Shown here: positions 24,838 through 33,068 of the stretch, piece by piece
Layout: each line of letters starts with the position of its first letter
Position numbering within the stretch: the first letter of the stretch is position 1
From: DATGFK01 sp040007395
Lineage (GTDB): Bacteria; Chloroflexota; Anaerolineae; Aggregatilineales; UBA2796
DNA length: 34,753 bases
Direction: 5' to 3'
Assembly (NCBI GenBank): GCA_040007395.1
Contig: JBDTVG010000226.1
Location: 1 to 34,753 of the forward strand
Made by a program: the position numbers and the translations under genes
The notes under the pieces: generated by a model
Told to the model about the DNA's origin: nothing
Databases searched by the model: none
What the model saw: only the letters and a program-made list of their open reading frames with translations

Positions 24838-26349
24838 ATGGCAGAACAAAATTCCCTCCCAGTACAGCAGTGGTTGACGGACTCTGAACCGTTAACGCCT
24901 TCACTCTATGATACAGCAGCGGTGGCGCTGTATCCCGGCCCTGCACGCGAAGCGTGCATTAAGTGGTTGATCGAACATCGTAATAAAGATGGAAGTTGGG
25001 GAGATGCTGTATCGTGGCAAGACCGATATGCCTGTACGTATGCAACAGCGTTAGCCCTCTTGGAGGCGGGTTATTCTACGCTGGCGGAAGATGCCCTGAA
25101 TCAACTCCCGGTCATTGCAGGCACAGACAATATGATGGAGACGTTGGCGTTTGGTGGCCTGATTGGGTCACTAGATCGCTATAGTGCCAATCGTTTTGGC
25201 GCACAGACCCAACACTCAGCCCCGGTGGCGTACTGTATTACCGACGAAGCCCGTAAATGGAAAGCGCTCAAGCAATGGCACGCTTTCTGGGACCCTCGGC
25301 TTTCTACAGCAGGGTTTATCGGTGAATGTGTCTACGACGATCCATCTATAGACCTGCGAAAGTTCATGAATATTTTTGGAGCCACTGCCAATGGTTCGAT
25401 CACGAACTCGCCGGGGGCTTCAGCTTTCACACTGCTAGCCTGCCGCCAGCGGGGTGAGGAAGAACCAGCGACCCTACGCAGTTATGTGGAAAGCCTTAAC
25501 CCGTATCACAAACCGATCAGTGTACTGGATCAGATTCCGCATTTTGTAACGGCGTGGGTGTTGATGTATTTGCCGGAAAACAGCGCTTTACCTGATAGCC
25601 CCCCGGTTGACGCGCTGCGCCAGACGATATTTCACTCGACAACGCTCGGTCTTGTGCAGGCGGCGGGTGATACCACCATCCCCGGCGATATTGACACGAC
25701 AGCGGCGGGTATTCTTGGGCTGCGTATCCCGCGTGAGCAGCGGCAAGACCTATTGAATCGTATTGATTTCATGTTCGATACGCCGCGCTATTTGACTTTT
25801 GCTTACGAACGCAATCCATCTTCGACCACCAATATCCATGTGGCAGCGGCGTGGCCCGATAACCCACATCTGGACATTGTGTTGGACTGGCTTGAGGCCG
25901 AACTGGAACGCTCTTTTGGCATGATCCATTGTAAATGGCATATCTCGCCCTACTATGCCACTGCCGAACTGGTACGCCTATTCGCTCCCATGTGCAAGCC
26001 CGCCGCACTACGCATGGTTGCACGGGCCAGCGCCTTCTTGCTGGAAAGCCAACGCAACGATGGTGGCTGGGGTTGGCACGCCCAATCGACGGCAGAGGAA
26101 ACAGCCTACAGTCTCATGGCATTGTATAGTTTGCGCGACCACCAGACTCCTCACTATGTCGCCTCCAAAGAAAGTATCGACAGCGCTATTCAGCGGGCCG
26201 CGACATGCCTCAGCAGGCTGCCAGATAACGAGTTTCCGCGTTTGTGGATCGGCAAATCGCTTTATTGTGTCAAGCCGATAGTTCGAGCCTTGAAAGCGTT
26301 AGCACTTCATCGGGTATCGTTGGTCAGCGACAGCGTCAGAGAAATTTGA
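24838..26349 (+). CDS. Class II diterpene cyclase (halimadienyl/kolavenyl-diphosphate synthase type)
   Basis: The 503-residue protein is built of alpha-alpha barrel repeats related to squalene-hopene cyclase. QW-type repeats are visible at both ends (RNKDGSWGDAVSW near residue 48 and QRNDGGWGW near residue 404). The class II acid motif D-x-D-T-T is at about 284-288 in PGDIDTTAAGILGL. Length and motif match Rv3377c of Mycobacterium tuberculosis, which protonates geranylgeranyl diphosphate to a bicyclic diphosphate, and the kolavenyl diphosphate synthase of Herpetosiphon as I recall it. The product must pass to a second synthase, encoded here at 27280. I use the ATG at 24838; an in-frame TTG lies two codons earlier. 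Exact ring stereochemistry cannot be predicted. Confidence 0.85.
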   Translation: MAEQNSLPVQQWLTDSEPLTPSLYDTAAVALYPGPAREACIKWLIEHRNKDGSWGDAVSWQDRYACTYATALALLEAGYSTLAEDALNQLPVIAGTDNMMETLAFGGLIGSLDRYSANRFGAQTQHSAPVAYCITDEARKWKALKQWHAFWDPRLSTAGFIGECVYDDPSIDLRKFMNIFGATANGSITNSPGASAFTLLACRQRGEEEPATLRSYVESLNPYHKPISVLDQIPHFVTAWVLMYLPENSALPDSPPVDALRQTIFHSTTLGLVQAAGDTTIPGDIDTTAAGILGLRIPREQRQDLLNRIDFMFDTPRYLTFAYERNPSSTTNIHVAAAWPDNPHLDIVLDWLEAELERSFGMIHCKWHISPYYATAELVRLFAPMCKPAALRMVARASAFLLESQRNDGGWGWHAQSTAEETAYSLMALYSLRDHQTPHYVASKESIDSAIQRAATCLSRLPDNEFPRLWIGKSLYCVKPIVRALKALALHRVSLVSDSVREI

Positions 26350-26461
26350 TCGCAAACTGTGATGCAACTGCTAAAGATCATATCAAGATCTAGGCTATCA
26401 TTTATCTGTATTTTATGGAGCCGAGTGAATCGGCAATAGTGAAGAAGCTGATGAGGTAAGC

Positions 26462-26884
26462 ATGAGCATCAACGTTGCATGGGATAATGACGAGAAAACC
26501 GTCATCATCTATACCTTTGTGGGACAATGGGAATGGATTGATTATTGGACTGCCATTAAGGATGCCGCCGAATTACTGAATACAGTAACCTACAAGGTAG
26601 ACATCATTATGGATATGCGAAATGCTCGAACCATGCCAGAGGGTTCGCTTTCCAAGGCGAAGCAGGTGCTTGGTTATCCCCGTCATCCCAATATTGGCAT
26701 GACGGCTATCGTCGGCGCAAATCTCTTTATCGAGACAGTCGTTAGCACCAGTGCCAAAGTTTATAAGGCGTTGTGGGGCAATTATGACATGTTGTCTGCT
26801 GCCTCAATAGAAGACGCACGCAAACAGCTATTTGTTAGACGAGAAGCGCAACAACCGCCACAAAAGCCAGCTGAACAGAGTTAA
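26462..26884 (+). CDS. Small STAS/SpoIIAA-like protein (paralogue 2)
   Basis: The 140-residue protein is a paralogue of the one at 5317: the same start (M-x-x-x-VAWDND), W-x-WIDY motif and C-terminal IEDARKQL helix, with a Pro/Gln-rich tail (PPQKPAEQS). The fold is probably STAS/SpoIIAA-like, so a binding or regulatory role is more likely than catalysis. It lies 112 bases after the diterpene cyclase with a GAGGT ribosome site, between the two diterpene enzymes, so it may be transcribed with them. Function unknown. Confidence 0.65.
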   Translation: MSINVAWDNDEKTVIIYTFVGQWEWIDYWTAIKDAAELLNTVTYKVDIIMDMRNARTMPEGSLSKAKQVLGYPRHPNIGMTAIVGANLFIETVVSTSAKVYKALWGNYDMLSAASIEDARKQLFVRREAQQPPQKPAEQS

Positions 26885-26887
26885 GGA

Positions 26888-27275
26888 AGCGTTAGTCAGC
26901 CACCCCATCGCTGAAGCAAGGGGCTTGCGAAGGCTAGTCTGGGGCCGACCAGACTTAGCCAGAGGAGCAATCCTATGGGGCTAAGTTAGCGGCAAGTGTT
27001 CAAGACACACCTTCGGGTGCTGCTCCAACCTGAAGCGCTGGAACCTACGCATTAAACAGGCAAACAGGGTACGAAGCCAGTGTGCGTTCGGGAAAGTACA
27101 GACCGCTAACTTTGTCGAGGAGAGCGTGACCCGCGGAGACGGTGGAGTTACCTCCACCACAGGTTTGGGGTGCCTGACCGGCAACGGTAAACCCCCCACC
27201 TTGTCCGTCCAGCCAATTGAAGGGAGTATGGCGCATTCCTCCCCAGATCTAAAGATCGGGGTTTCCTGCGCTAAA
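26888..27275 (+). mobile_element. Protein-less IS200/IS605-like element carrying a structured RNA
   Basis: The segment starts with an imperfect hairpin (CCCC at 26903-26906 with GGGG at 26920-26923 and a TGAA loop). It ends with the nested hairpin typical of IS200/IS605-group right ends: GCGCA (27231-27235) with TGCGC (27267-27271), enclosing CCCC and GATC stems with a TAAA loop (27241-27261). Between them lies a structured RNA region and no open frame with a start codon. There is no tnpA, tnpB or iscB gene, so this would be a non-autonomous or internally deleted element. Exact ends and target sequence are not certain. Confidence 0.65.
26928..27215 (+). ncRNA. Probable HEARO-type omega RNA (IscB-associated guide RNA scaffold), without a protein gene
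   Basis: Many local helices can be read directly: GTCTGG/CCAGAC (26937-26954) inside GGCT/AGCC; GGAGCA (26964-26969) with TGCTCC (27021-27026); CACC-TTCG-GGTG (27008-27019); GGTGGAG-TTAC-CTCCACC (27141-27158); and ACCG-GCAA-CGGT (27177-27188). The UUCG and GCAA loops are stable tetraloops only on the plus strand, which fixes the orientation. Unpaired strings such as GGGAAAGTACAGACCGC and GTCGAGGAGAGCGTGACC fit my memory of the HEARO/omega RNA consensus. Omega RNAs guide IscB nucleases with sequence at their 5' end, here the bases just upstream of the scaffold. With no iscB gene present, it would need a nuclease supplied in trans or be inactive. Confidence 0.65.
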
Positions 27276-27279
27276 TTTG

Positions 27280-28257
27280 ATGATTGACAATGCGTTTGCA
27301 TCTCAAATTCGGGAACGTTACCCCGAAGGGTTGACAGGTATCTTTGCGATTGGTGGGACACGGACGACCTATATCCTAGAACACAATCGCCACGCCGCCG
27401 ATCCGGGGCATATTGAGGACTTTGCCGATCAAGGCAAATTCTTACTTACGCGATATTTGCAACTGATCCAGATGTTTTTTGAATTAGGGGGTCAGAATAT
27501 GATTCTGACCGCTTTTTCTTTCCGGGGCTTTCATAACCGGGGCGACGAATATCAGGCGCTTGCCATGCAAGAACTGGTGCGAATTGTGGGCGACGAAGCG
27601 CAAGCCTTCTACCGCGAACACGGGATCGATCCGTATTTTGTCGGCATCGATACGTTATCGCTGCTGCCCGAAGGCTCGCCCGCACAGCAAGCCGGGAAGA
27701 TCCTTGAGGCTTTCCAGCAGTCATGGAACTACACCGAAGGGCGGCGTAAACTGGTGTGGGAAGTCGCATCCATGCCGCTGCACACCTTCTGGAAAGTGTA
27801 TGCCAGCATCAGTGAGCAAGATCGTTTTGCCTTTGAAGCACAGGTGGAGTCCATGAGCAATCTGGAAGACATCTACCGCTTATATTACAAGACTTTCTCG
27901 CAGGCCATCTACGGAACTGAGATCCCCATGCCGCACTTCTATTTGGGGACAAACAAAAGTGGCGATCTCAAGTGGCGTTCGCCCATGCCGCTAGCCTTGA
28001 GTGGCGGCGACTATCTGCGGTTATTCTACACGCCCTACCCGACTCTGTTTATCACTGCCGAAACAATGCACTCAATTCTGGAAGATTTGGCTTTCAAAGA
28101 TCGGTTTTACTCCGCAAAAACTGATTATGCTTCGCAGTATACGCCGGATCTGGTTCAGGCTGAATATGATCGCGTGATGGCACTTAGTGCCGACCCGCAA
28201 ACGACTCTCGGCTTTTCGCGCAAAGTCAAGGCACCCGCCGAACAAAGCACTGATTAG
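27280..28257 (+). CDS. Rv3378c-like diterpene synthase with a cis-prenyltransferase fold
   Basis: The 325-residue protein aligns by eye along its length with tuberculosinol synthase Rv3378c: GGTRTTYILE with DGTRRWFHLE, FHNRGDEY with LLDRGDRY, AFYREHGI with SFYKEHEV, and the C-terminal ITAETMHSILEDL with MTETTLRRILYDH. Rv3378c removes diphosphate from a class II cyclase product and adds water to make a diterpenol. Here the expected partner is the cyclase at 24838, and as I recall Herpetosiphon pairs such genes to make kolavelool. The Asp of the DGTRR motif, important in Rv3378c, is Gly here (G25). The ATG at 27280 lies a few bases after the IS right end and has no clear ribosome site; an in-frame TTG precedes it. 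Confidence 0.78.
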   Translation: MIDNAFASQIRERYPEGLTGIFAIGGTRTTYILEHNRHAADPGHIEDFADQGKFLLTRYLQLIQMFFELGGQNMILTAFSFRGFHNRGDEYQALAMQELVRIVGDEAQAFYREHGIDPYFVGIDTLSLLPEGSPAQQAGKILEAFQQSWNYTEGRRKLVWEVASMPLHTFWKVYASISEQDRFAFEAQVESMSNLEDIYRLYYKTFSQAIYGTEIPMPHFYLGTNKSGDLKWRSPMPLALSGGDYLRLFYTPYPTLFITAETMHSILEDLAFKDRFYSAKTDYASQYTPDLVQAEYDRVMALSADPQTTLGFSRKVKAPAEQSTD

Positions 28258-28275
28258 GTTAAGACGTTTACCTTG

Positions 28276-28301
28276 TTCCTCTCGACTTATGTCGAGGGGA
28301 A
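28276..28301 (+). terminator. Hairpin between the diterpene synthase and ABC ATPase genes
   Basis: TTCCTCTCGAC (28276-28286) pairs with GTCGAGGGGAA (28291-28301) with one T-G pair and loop TTAT. There is no T-run, so it may be an mRNA processing or attenuation site rather than a full terminator. Confidence 0.45.
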
Positions 28302-28325
28302 TTCCAAGCAAGTGATGAGGCATAC

Positions 28326-29342
28326 ATGCAGGCAGCCGCTTCCATCTCTATCAAAGTCGAACATCTTACCCGCACTTTCGCGACCAAAGATGGAACGATC
28401 AACGCCAATAACGATCTGAACTTTGAAGTTCGGCGCGGCGAAATCTTCGGCTTGCTTGGCCCCAATGGGGCGGGCAAAACGACGCTGATCAGCCAACTGC
28501 TGGGCCTGCTCGCGCCGACTTCTGGCAAAATCTGTGTTGAAGGCATTGACGTAGTACGGCATCAGGATCACGTCAAACAGATCAGCGGGTTCTTGCCACA
28601 AACCGGGCTGCCGATGCGCTTTGTCGAAGTCGAACGCGCTTTGCATTTTACTGGGCGGCTGCGTGGGCAACCCGAAGCCGAGGCACGCGCCCAAGCCAAA
28701 CAGTTGATCGACGAATTGGGGTTGGCGGAACATGCCCAGCACTATGTCAACAAACTCAGCGGCGGGATGCTGCGCCTAACTAACTTTGCGATGGCGCTGA
28801 TGGGCAACCCTCGCTTGCTCATTCTGGACGAACCGACTAACGAACTCGACCCCCACAAACGGCGCATCGTGTGGGACATGATTGCCAAACTAAATCGCGA
28901 ACAAGGCGTAACCTGCATTCTTGTGACGCACAACGTCCTAGAAGCCGAGCAGGTAATTCAGCGTGTCGCTGTGATGAAAGGTGGACGACTCGTCGCGTTG
29001 GGTACTCCGGGTGCGCTCAAGCAGCGATCCGGCGGCAAGGTGCGTCTCGAATTCCAGTTCAAGGATGGCGAGAGTTTTAAACCGGGCGCGATGGATCGGC
29101 TGTTGGCGCTAGGTACGATGGACGAACCACGCCCCGGTCAGTACCGCTTGTTTTTGCCCACCAAACAAGTTGCCGCCGCGACGGAGTTGGTCGTCAATCA
29201 GATCGGTCTGGGCAAGCTGGACGATTTCCGGTTGGCTCCGCCCTCGCTCGAAGATGTCTACCTTGGCCTTGATGAACTCAACGCGCAGCCTGAACTTGAA
29301 CAACCTGTTGAATTACAAGCCAGCCTGCAAAAGGAATTTTGA
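28326..29342 (+). CDS. ABC exporter ATPase (DrrA/CcmA type)
   Basis: The 338-residue ATPase has Walker A GPNGAGKTTL (about residues 46-55), signature LSGGMLRL, Walker B RLLILDEPTNELDP and the H-loop in VTHNV, followed by the approximately 100-residue C-terminal extension of the DrrA-type drug and lipid exporters. It should energise the membrane protein encoded next; the two genes overlap at TGATG. Placed behind the diterpene synthases, it is a candidate exporter of their product or of a glycolipid made by the following enzymes. Confidence 0.92.
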   Translation: MQAAASISIKVEHLTRTFATKDGTINANNDLNFEVRRGEIFGLLGPNGAGKTTLISQLLGLLAPTSGKICVEGIDVVRHQDHVKQISGFLPQTGLPMRFVEVERALHFTGRLRGQPEAEARAQAKQLIDELGLAEHAQHYVNKLSGGMLRLTNFAMALMGNPRLLILDEPTNELDPHKRRIVWDMIAKLNREQGVTCILVTHNVLEAEQVIQRVAVMKGGRLVALGTPGALKQRSGGKVRLEFQFKDGESFKPGAMDRLLALGTMDEPRPGQYRLFLPTKQVAAATELVVNQIGLGKLDDFRLAPPSLEDVYLGLDELNAQPELEQPVELQASLQKEF

Positions 29343-30169
29343 TGCTTAACCCCGCCCAGCCCGATCCTCAACTCAGCACGCCTGTATGGACGACACCCAA
29401 CGCGGGACAGCACATCACAGGTCTGCCCAAATTTCTGGTGGATCTGAAATATCTGTGGTTGGAACAGATCTTGGAAGTGCGCACCACATGGTACGTCTTT
29501 CTGGTTTTTTCGATCATTCTGCCGATCTCGATGGTGTTTGGCTTTTCGCGGATGGGCACGGGACTCAACGATACTAGCAGCTTGCTCTATATCATCAGCG
29601 GATCGGCTATCTTCGCGGTGGCGAGTGACGGCCTATATACAATGGCAACCCGTATCGGCTCCATGAAGAAGGACGGTACGCTGGTTTATTACGCTTCGCT
29701 GCCCATCAGCAAAGTGGCCTTTCTAATGGCGATTGTCTTCTCGCGGCTAATCGTGACGCTACCGGGTATGATCGCGCCCATGCTGTTTGGACATTGGCTG
29801 TATGGGGTCGATCTGCAACTGAATGTCTGGTTGCTATTCCTACTGCCCTTGAACGCGCTGGCACTGTCTGCCGTTGGGTTGGCGATTGGCGCACTGATCG
29901 ACAGCATGGACATGATCCTCATGATCGTCAATATCATCATGTTGGTGTTGATTATGGCGGCTCCGGTGTTCATGCCGATGCAATCGCTGCCTGTGCCGCT
30001 GCAAATTCTCGCTTATTTCTTGCCGCCCACTTACGCCGCCGACGCACTGCGACAGGCACTCGCTGGCACATTTGGGACAAGCTTCTATTTCGATGTGGCA
30101 ATGTTAATCGGGATCACGTTAGTCAGTTTCTATGTCATGAACCGTTGGCTGTCGTGGCGACAGAAGTAG
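29342..30169 (+). CDS. ABC-2 type exporter membrane subunit
   Basis: The 275-residue protein has a cytoplasmic N-terminus of about 55 residues and six hydrophobic segments in the ABC-2 arrangement, with a conserved late motif YFLPPTYAADALRQALAG typical of DrrB-like permeases. The ATG shares a base with the ATPase stop (TGATG) and has AAGGA upstream, so the subunits are translationally coupled. Together they should form a homodimeric or 2+2 exporter. The substrate is unknown. Confidence 0.9.
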   Translation: MLNPAQPDPQLSTPVWTTPNAGQHITGLPKFLVDLKYLWLEQILEVRTTWYVFLVFSIILPISMVFGFSRMGTGLNDTSSLLYIISGSAIFAVASDGLYTMATRIGSMKKDGTLVYYASLPISKVAFLMAIVFSRLIVTLPGMIAPMLFGHWLYGVDLQLNVWLLFLLPLNALALSAVGLAIGALIDSMDMILMIVNIIMLVLIMAAPVFMPMQSLPVPLQILAYFLPPTYAADALRQALAGTFGTSFYFDVAMLIGITLVSFYVMNRWLSWRQK

Positions 30170-30188
30170 CAAAAGGTAGGTAGAGAAA

Positions 30189-30947
30189 ATGACATTGCAA
30201 CCGTCTCAACCTTCACTTCAATCTCCCCTGAAACTAAGCGTTGTCATCTGTGCCCACAATGAGCAAGACTGGATCGCCCGAACACTCGAATCATTGTGGT
30301 CACAAAAGCGCTTGCCCGACGAATTGATCGTCGTCAACAATGTCAGCACAGACAGCACTGAACGGATCGTCCAGCGCTTTATGGGCGCACATCCTGAGTG
30401 GCGGATCATGCTGGTCAACCAACCGCGTAAAGGGCTACATCATGCCCGCGAAGCCGGATGGCGGGCCACCAGTGGCGATATTGTCGTGATGACGGATGCA
30501 GATGTAACCTTCCCGGTGGACTGGCTGGCAAATATCGAGGCGGCCTTTGCCGACTCAACGGTAGACGCGCTGACGGGCTGTGTACGGTTTGATGACGCAC
30601 TGCCCATTATCAATTGGGCAACATGGGCGTGCGATCAGGTCTACCAGCCAGAACGTATCGGACGCATGGTCACGAAATCGTATCTGCTATTTGGCAACAA
30701 CAGCGCCTATCGTCGCCACGTTTTGGAAACTGTCGGAGGTTATGCCAATAAGCCGCCGGATCTGCTGGAAGATGTATTTATCTCGAAGCGGGTGCAAGAC
30801 GCGCACTTCAAGATCAAGTTTCTGCGCCATAACAAGATTTGGCACACCTTCCGCCGTTACAGCAAAGAGGGTGTACGCGGCTACCTAAAGTACCTGTTTT
30901 TCTTCTCACCCGAAAATGTCTATGCCGACCATTTGAGCGACGTATAG
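30189..30947 (+). CDS. GT2 family glycosyltransferase (copy 1)
   Basis: The 252-residue GT-A fold enzyme begins with the nucleotide-sugar strand LSVVICAHNEQDWIARTL, has the metal-binding DxD-type motif in VVMTDADVTFPVDWL and the acceptor-side ED motif in DLLEDVFISKRV. There is no membrane anchor, so it is cytoplasmic or peripheral. It is a paralogue of the next gene: both contain KG-x-HHAREAGWR-x-x-SGDI. It starts 19 bases after the permease stop, so it belongs to the exporter operon. Donor and acceptor are unknown; a lipid acceptor is plausible. Confidence 0.88.
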   Translation: MTLQPSQPSLQSPLKLSVVICAHNEQDWIARTLESLWSQKRLPDELIVVNNVSTDSTERIVQRFMGAHPEWRIMLVNQPRKGLHHAREAGWRATSGDIVVMTDADVTFPVDWLANIEAAFADSTVDALTGCVRFDDALPIINWATWACDQVYQPERIGRMVTKSYLLFGNNSAYRRHVLETVGGYANKPPDLLEDVFISKRVQDAHFKIKFLRHNKIWHTFRRYSKEGVRGYLKYLFFFSPENVYADHLSDV

Positions 30948-30985
30948 TTGCAATCGAACGACCTTTAATTGGAGGCGGCAAAATC

Positions 30986-31693
30986 ATGATTAGTATAGTA
31001 ATTCCTGCGTACAATGAAGAGAAAACAATCCTACCTTGCCTCTACTCACTGGCACAGCAGCAAGCGTTGCCCGATGAGATCATCGTTGTGAATAACGCTT
31101 CACGAGACCGCACAGCAGAGCTAGTGCAGCAGTTTATAGCCAACCACCCACAACTTTCGATCAAGCTGCTGCATGAAGCCAAAAAAGGTGTACATCATGC
31201 CCGTGAAGCCGGATGGCGTACTGCCAGCGGTGACATCATTGTGCAGCTTGACGCAGACGAAGTGTTAGCCCCGAATTGGCTAGCGAAGATCAAGCAGATA
31301 CTGGCTGCTAATCCACAACTCGATGTGATCGGCGGCGCGTATCGCTTCGAGAACCCGCCGCTGATCATCTGGTTAACACAAGTGCTGTATAACGTGATCT
31401 ATCCCCGTGTCATGCAGACCAGTTCCGGCTTCCCATATCTGGTCGGTGGCATGACCATCGCGAAACGGGCGGTCTTTGAAAAGATGAATGGCTATCTCGG
31501 CAAGCCCGACGATCAACTTGAGGATTACTACTTCTCCGAGCAGTCCTTCAAACTGGGCTACAAAATTCGCTATCGACCCGATATTTTAGGAACACACAGT
31601 CTGCGGCGTTATGAAGCAGGTGGTCTTTCTGGTTTCCTCCAGTGGGGTGTAGCAGCAATGGATTCGGCGCTCTATGAAAACGATGTCCGTTAA
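30986..31693 (+). CDS. GT2 family glycosyltransferase (copy 2)
   Basis: I chose the ATG at 30986, preceded by GGAGG, which begins exactly at the first strand (MISIVIPAYNEEKTILPCL); the longer frame from 30839 overlaps copy 1. The 235-residue enzyme has the DADE metal motif (QLDADEVLAPNWL) and the ED motif in QLEDYYFSEQ. It has the same KGVHHAREAGWR block as copy 1, so the pair arose by tandem duplication. A hydrophobic stretch (PPLIIWLTQVLYNVIYP) may touch the membrane. It overlaps the following acyltransferase gene by about 20 bases. Confidence 0.88.
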   Translation: MISIVIPAYNEEKTILPCLYSLAQQQALPDEIIVVNNASRDRTAELVQQFIANHPQLSIKLLHEAKKGVHHAREAGWRTASGDIIVQLDADEVLAPNWLAKIKQILAANPQLDVIGGAYRFENPPLIIWLTQVLYNVIYPRVMQTSSGFPYLVGGMTIAKRAVFEKMNGYLGKPDDQLEDYYFSEQSFKLGYKIRYRPDILGTHSLRRYEAGGLSGFLQWGVAAMDSALYENDVR

Positions 31694-33068
31694 CCTTCCG
31701 CAAACGATACGACTCAACGCGATTGATCAGGGCTATATCTTGCCCGAAACCGATGACGACTCCGGGCCACATTTGCCAATGAGTGCAGCCGCGGCGTTGA
31801 CGCTCCGATCCGCGCCAAGTCATACTTGGGTAGTCCGAGCGTTGGGCGAGATGGAACACCGCTTCCCGCAGTTGCGACTTGGCTATCGATTGGATACGTC
31901 AAAAAACATATGGCGGTGCGTTCCAGCCGCAGAACTTGACACATATTTCGCCTCGCTGGTTACGGTACACCCTGAGCCAATCGATCTTTCTGAGGCGCTA
32001 ACCCATGCAATCCGGCGCAACCCGCCGCTGCCCGCCCCGATTGCCATTACCCTCTACGGCAACCAGTTGATTGTCCAGATGCACCACAGCTTTGGCGATG
32101 GGCGATTCCTCTTGCAGTTGATATTTTTTCTGATCCTTGCCATTTTCGACTCGGCACAGTTTGAGCAACTGCCGGATCTACCGATGCGATTCCGCGCTCC
32201 ACTGTGGCGCGTCGTCTGGCAGAATTTAGGGCAGGCCAAAGAGGTCTTTGCTGGCTGGCTGCGGCTGCTGCCCGACTATGTTAAAACCCCCACCGCCGAT
32301 CCCGATAAAACGCCAATGGAACCAATACATTCAGGGTCGGAAATGGGCGTAGCCCTAAAGATTCTCCCGGCTGAGGTCATCGCTGGGATAGAGGCAGTGC
32401 GATTAGAACTGTCGCGTACCGATAAAATCTCATTCAACACATTTCTACAGGTGTTAGTCGCCCACCGTCTGGCTGAACTCGGCCTAATGACGCTGCCTGC
32501 TACCTACACAATTCCCGTCGATTTGCACCGTTACCTGAAACCGCGTGGACAGTATCTACCCGGTAATCTCGCCAGCACCCTGACGGTGAAAACGTCAACC
32601 CGTCCTGAACCTGATCTTCTGGCAGACTGCATTGAGTTGCAGAAACAGGTGATTGTTCAATTACATCAACGTATGCCGCTAGCGAATCTGCCCAATGAAT
32701 GGCTGCTGCGGCTTGGCGGGAATCGTACCTACAAGCGTATGACCCAGCAGTGGATGGCAACCGCCATCAACGCCGATCCGCGCTTCTTTGTTTTGAGCAA
32801 CGTTGGCAACTTCGACGATGAATACAAACTCATCGCATCTTATATTGAGTGGTCATGTGGTGCTTTTGGGGCAGTGTCCTTGATGGGTGCGCCACACCTT
32901 ATTCTGAGCTTCGGGATGGCAGCCGGACAGGGCAGTTTGTCGCTGGTCTACGATCCGCGTGTTCTCACCGAGGCGCACATTGAGGCGATTGTCGAGATGT
33001 TTTCGCCAGAGTGGTTAGCCGAAAAACGTTCGCAGCTTAGTCCACAGCCAAGTTTACAGGCGGTTTGA
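31674..33068 (+). CDS. Condensation-domain-like acyltransferase (HHxxxDG)
   Basis: The 464-residue protein carries the catalytic motif HHSFGDG (H137, H138, D142) of the CoA-dependent acyltransferase superfamily, which includes NRPS condensation domains, mycobacterial PapA enzymes and alcohol acyltransferases. A later SNVGNFDDEY is in the position of the second-half structural motif. It would transfer an acyl group from a thioester to an alcohol or amine. In this operon a glycosylated or free diterpenol, or a glycolipid, is a reasonable acceptor, but this is inference. A second ATG three codons in is also possible. It overlaps the upstream GT2 and downstream HAD genes. Confidence 0.82.
   Translation: MKTMSVNLPQTIRLNAIDQGYILPETDDDSGPHLPMSAAAALTLRSAPSHTWVVRALGEMEHRFPQLRLGYRLDTSKNIWRCVPAAELDTYFASLVTVHPEPIDLSEALTHAIRRNPPLPAPIAITLYGNQLIVQMHHSFGDGRFLLQLIFFLILAIFDSAQFEQLPDLPMRFRAPLWRVVWQNLGQAKEVFAGWLRLLPDYVKTPTADPDKTPMEPIHSGSEMGVALKILPAEVIAGIEAVRLELSRTDKISFNTFLQVLVAHRLAELGLMTLPATYTIPVDLHRYLKPRGQYLPGNLASTLTVKTSTRPEPDLLADCIELQKQVIVQLHQRMPLANLPNEWLLRLGGNRTYKRMTQQWMATAINADPRFFVLSNVGNFDDEYKLIASYIEWSCGAFGAVSLMGAPHLILSFGMAAGQGSLSLVYDPRVLTEAHIEAIVEMFSPEWLAEKRSQLSPQPSLQAV

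Noticed and set aside
26985..27288. Plus-strand open frame through the RNA element ending KFDD, which could be taken for a TnpB tail
   Set aside because: It has no start codon and no TnpB catalytic or zinc-finger motif, and its codons coincide with RNA stems.
26981..27361. 126-codon minus-strand ORF over the RNA element
   Set aside because: It is antisense to the structured RNA and runs into the synthase gene; the helices and tetraloops explain the sequence better than a protein does.
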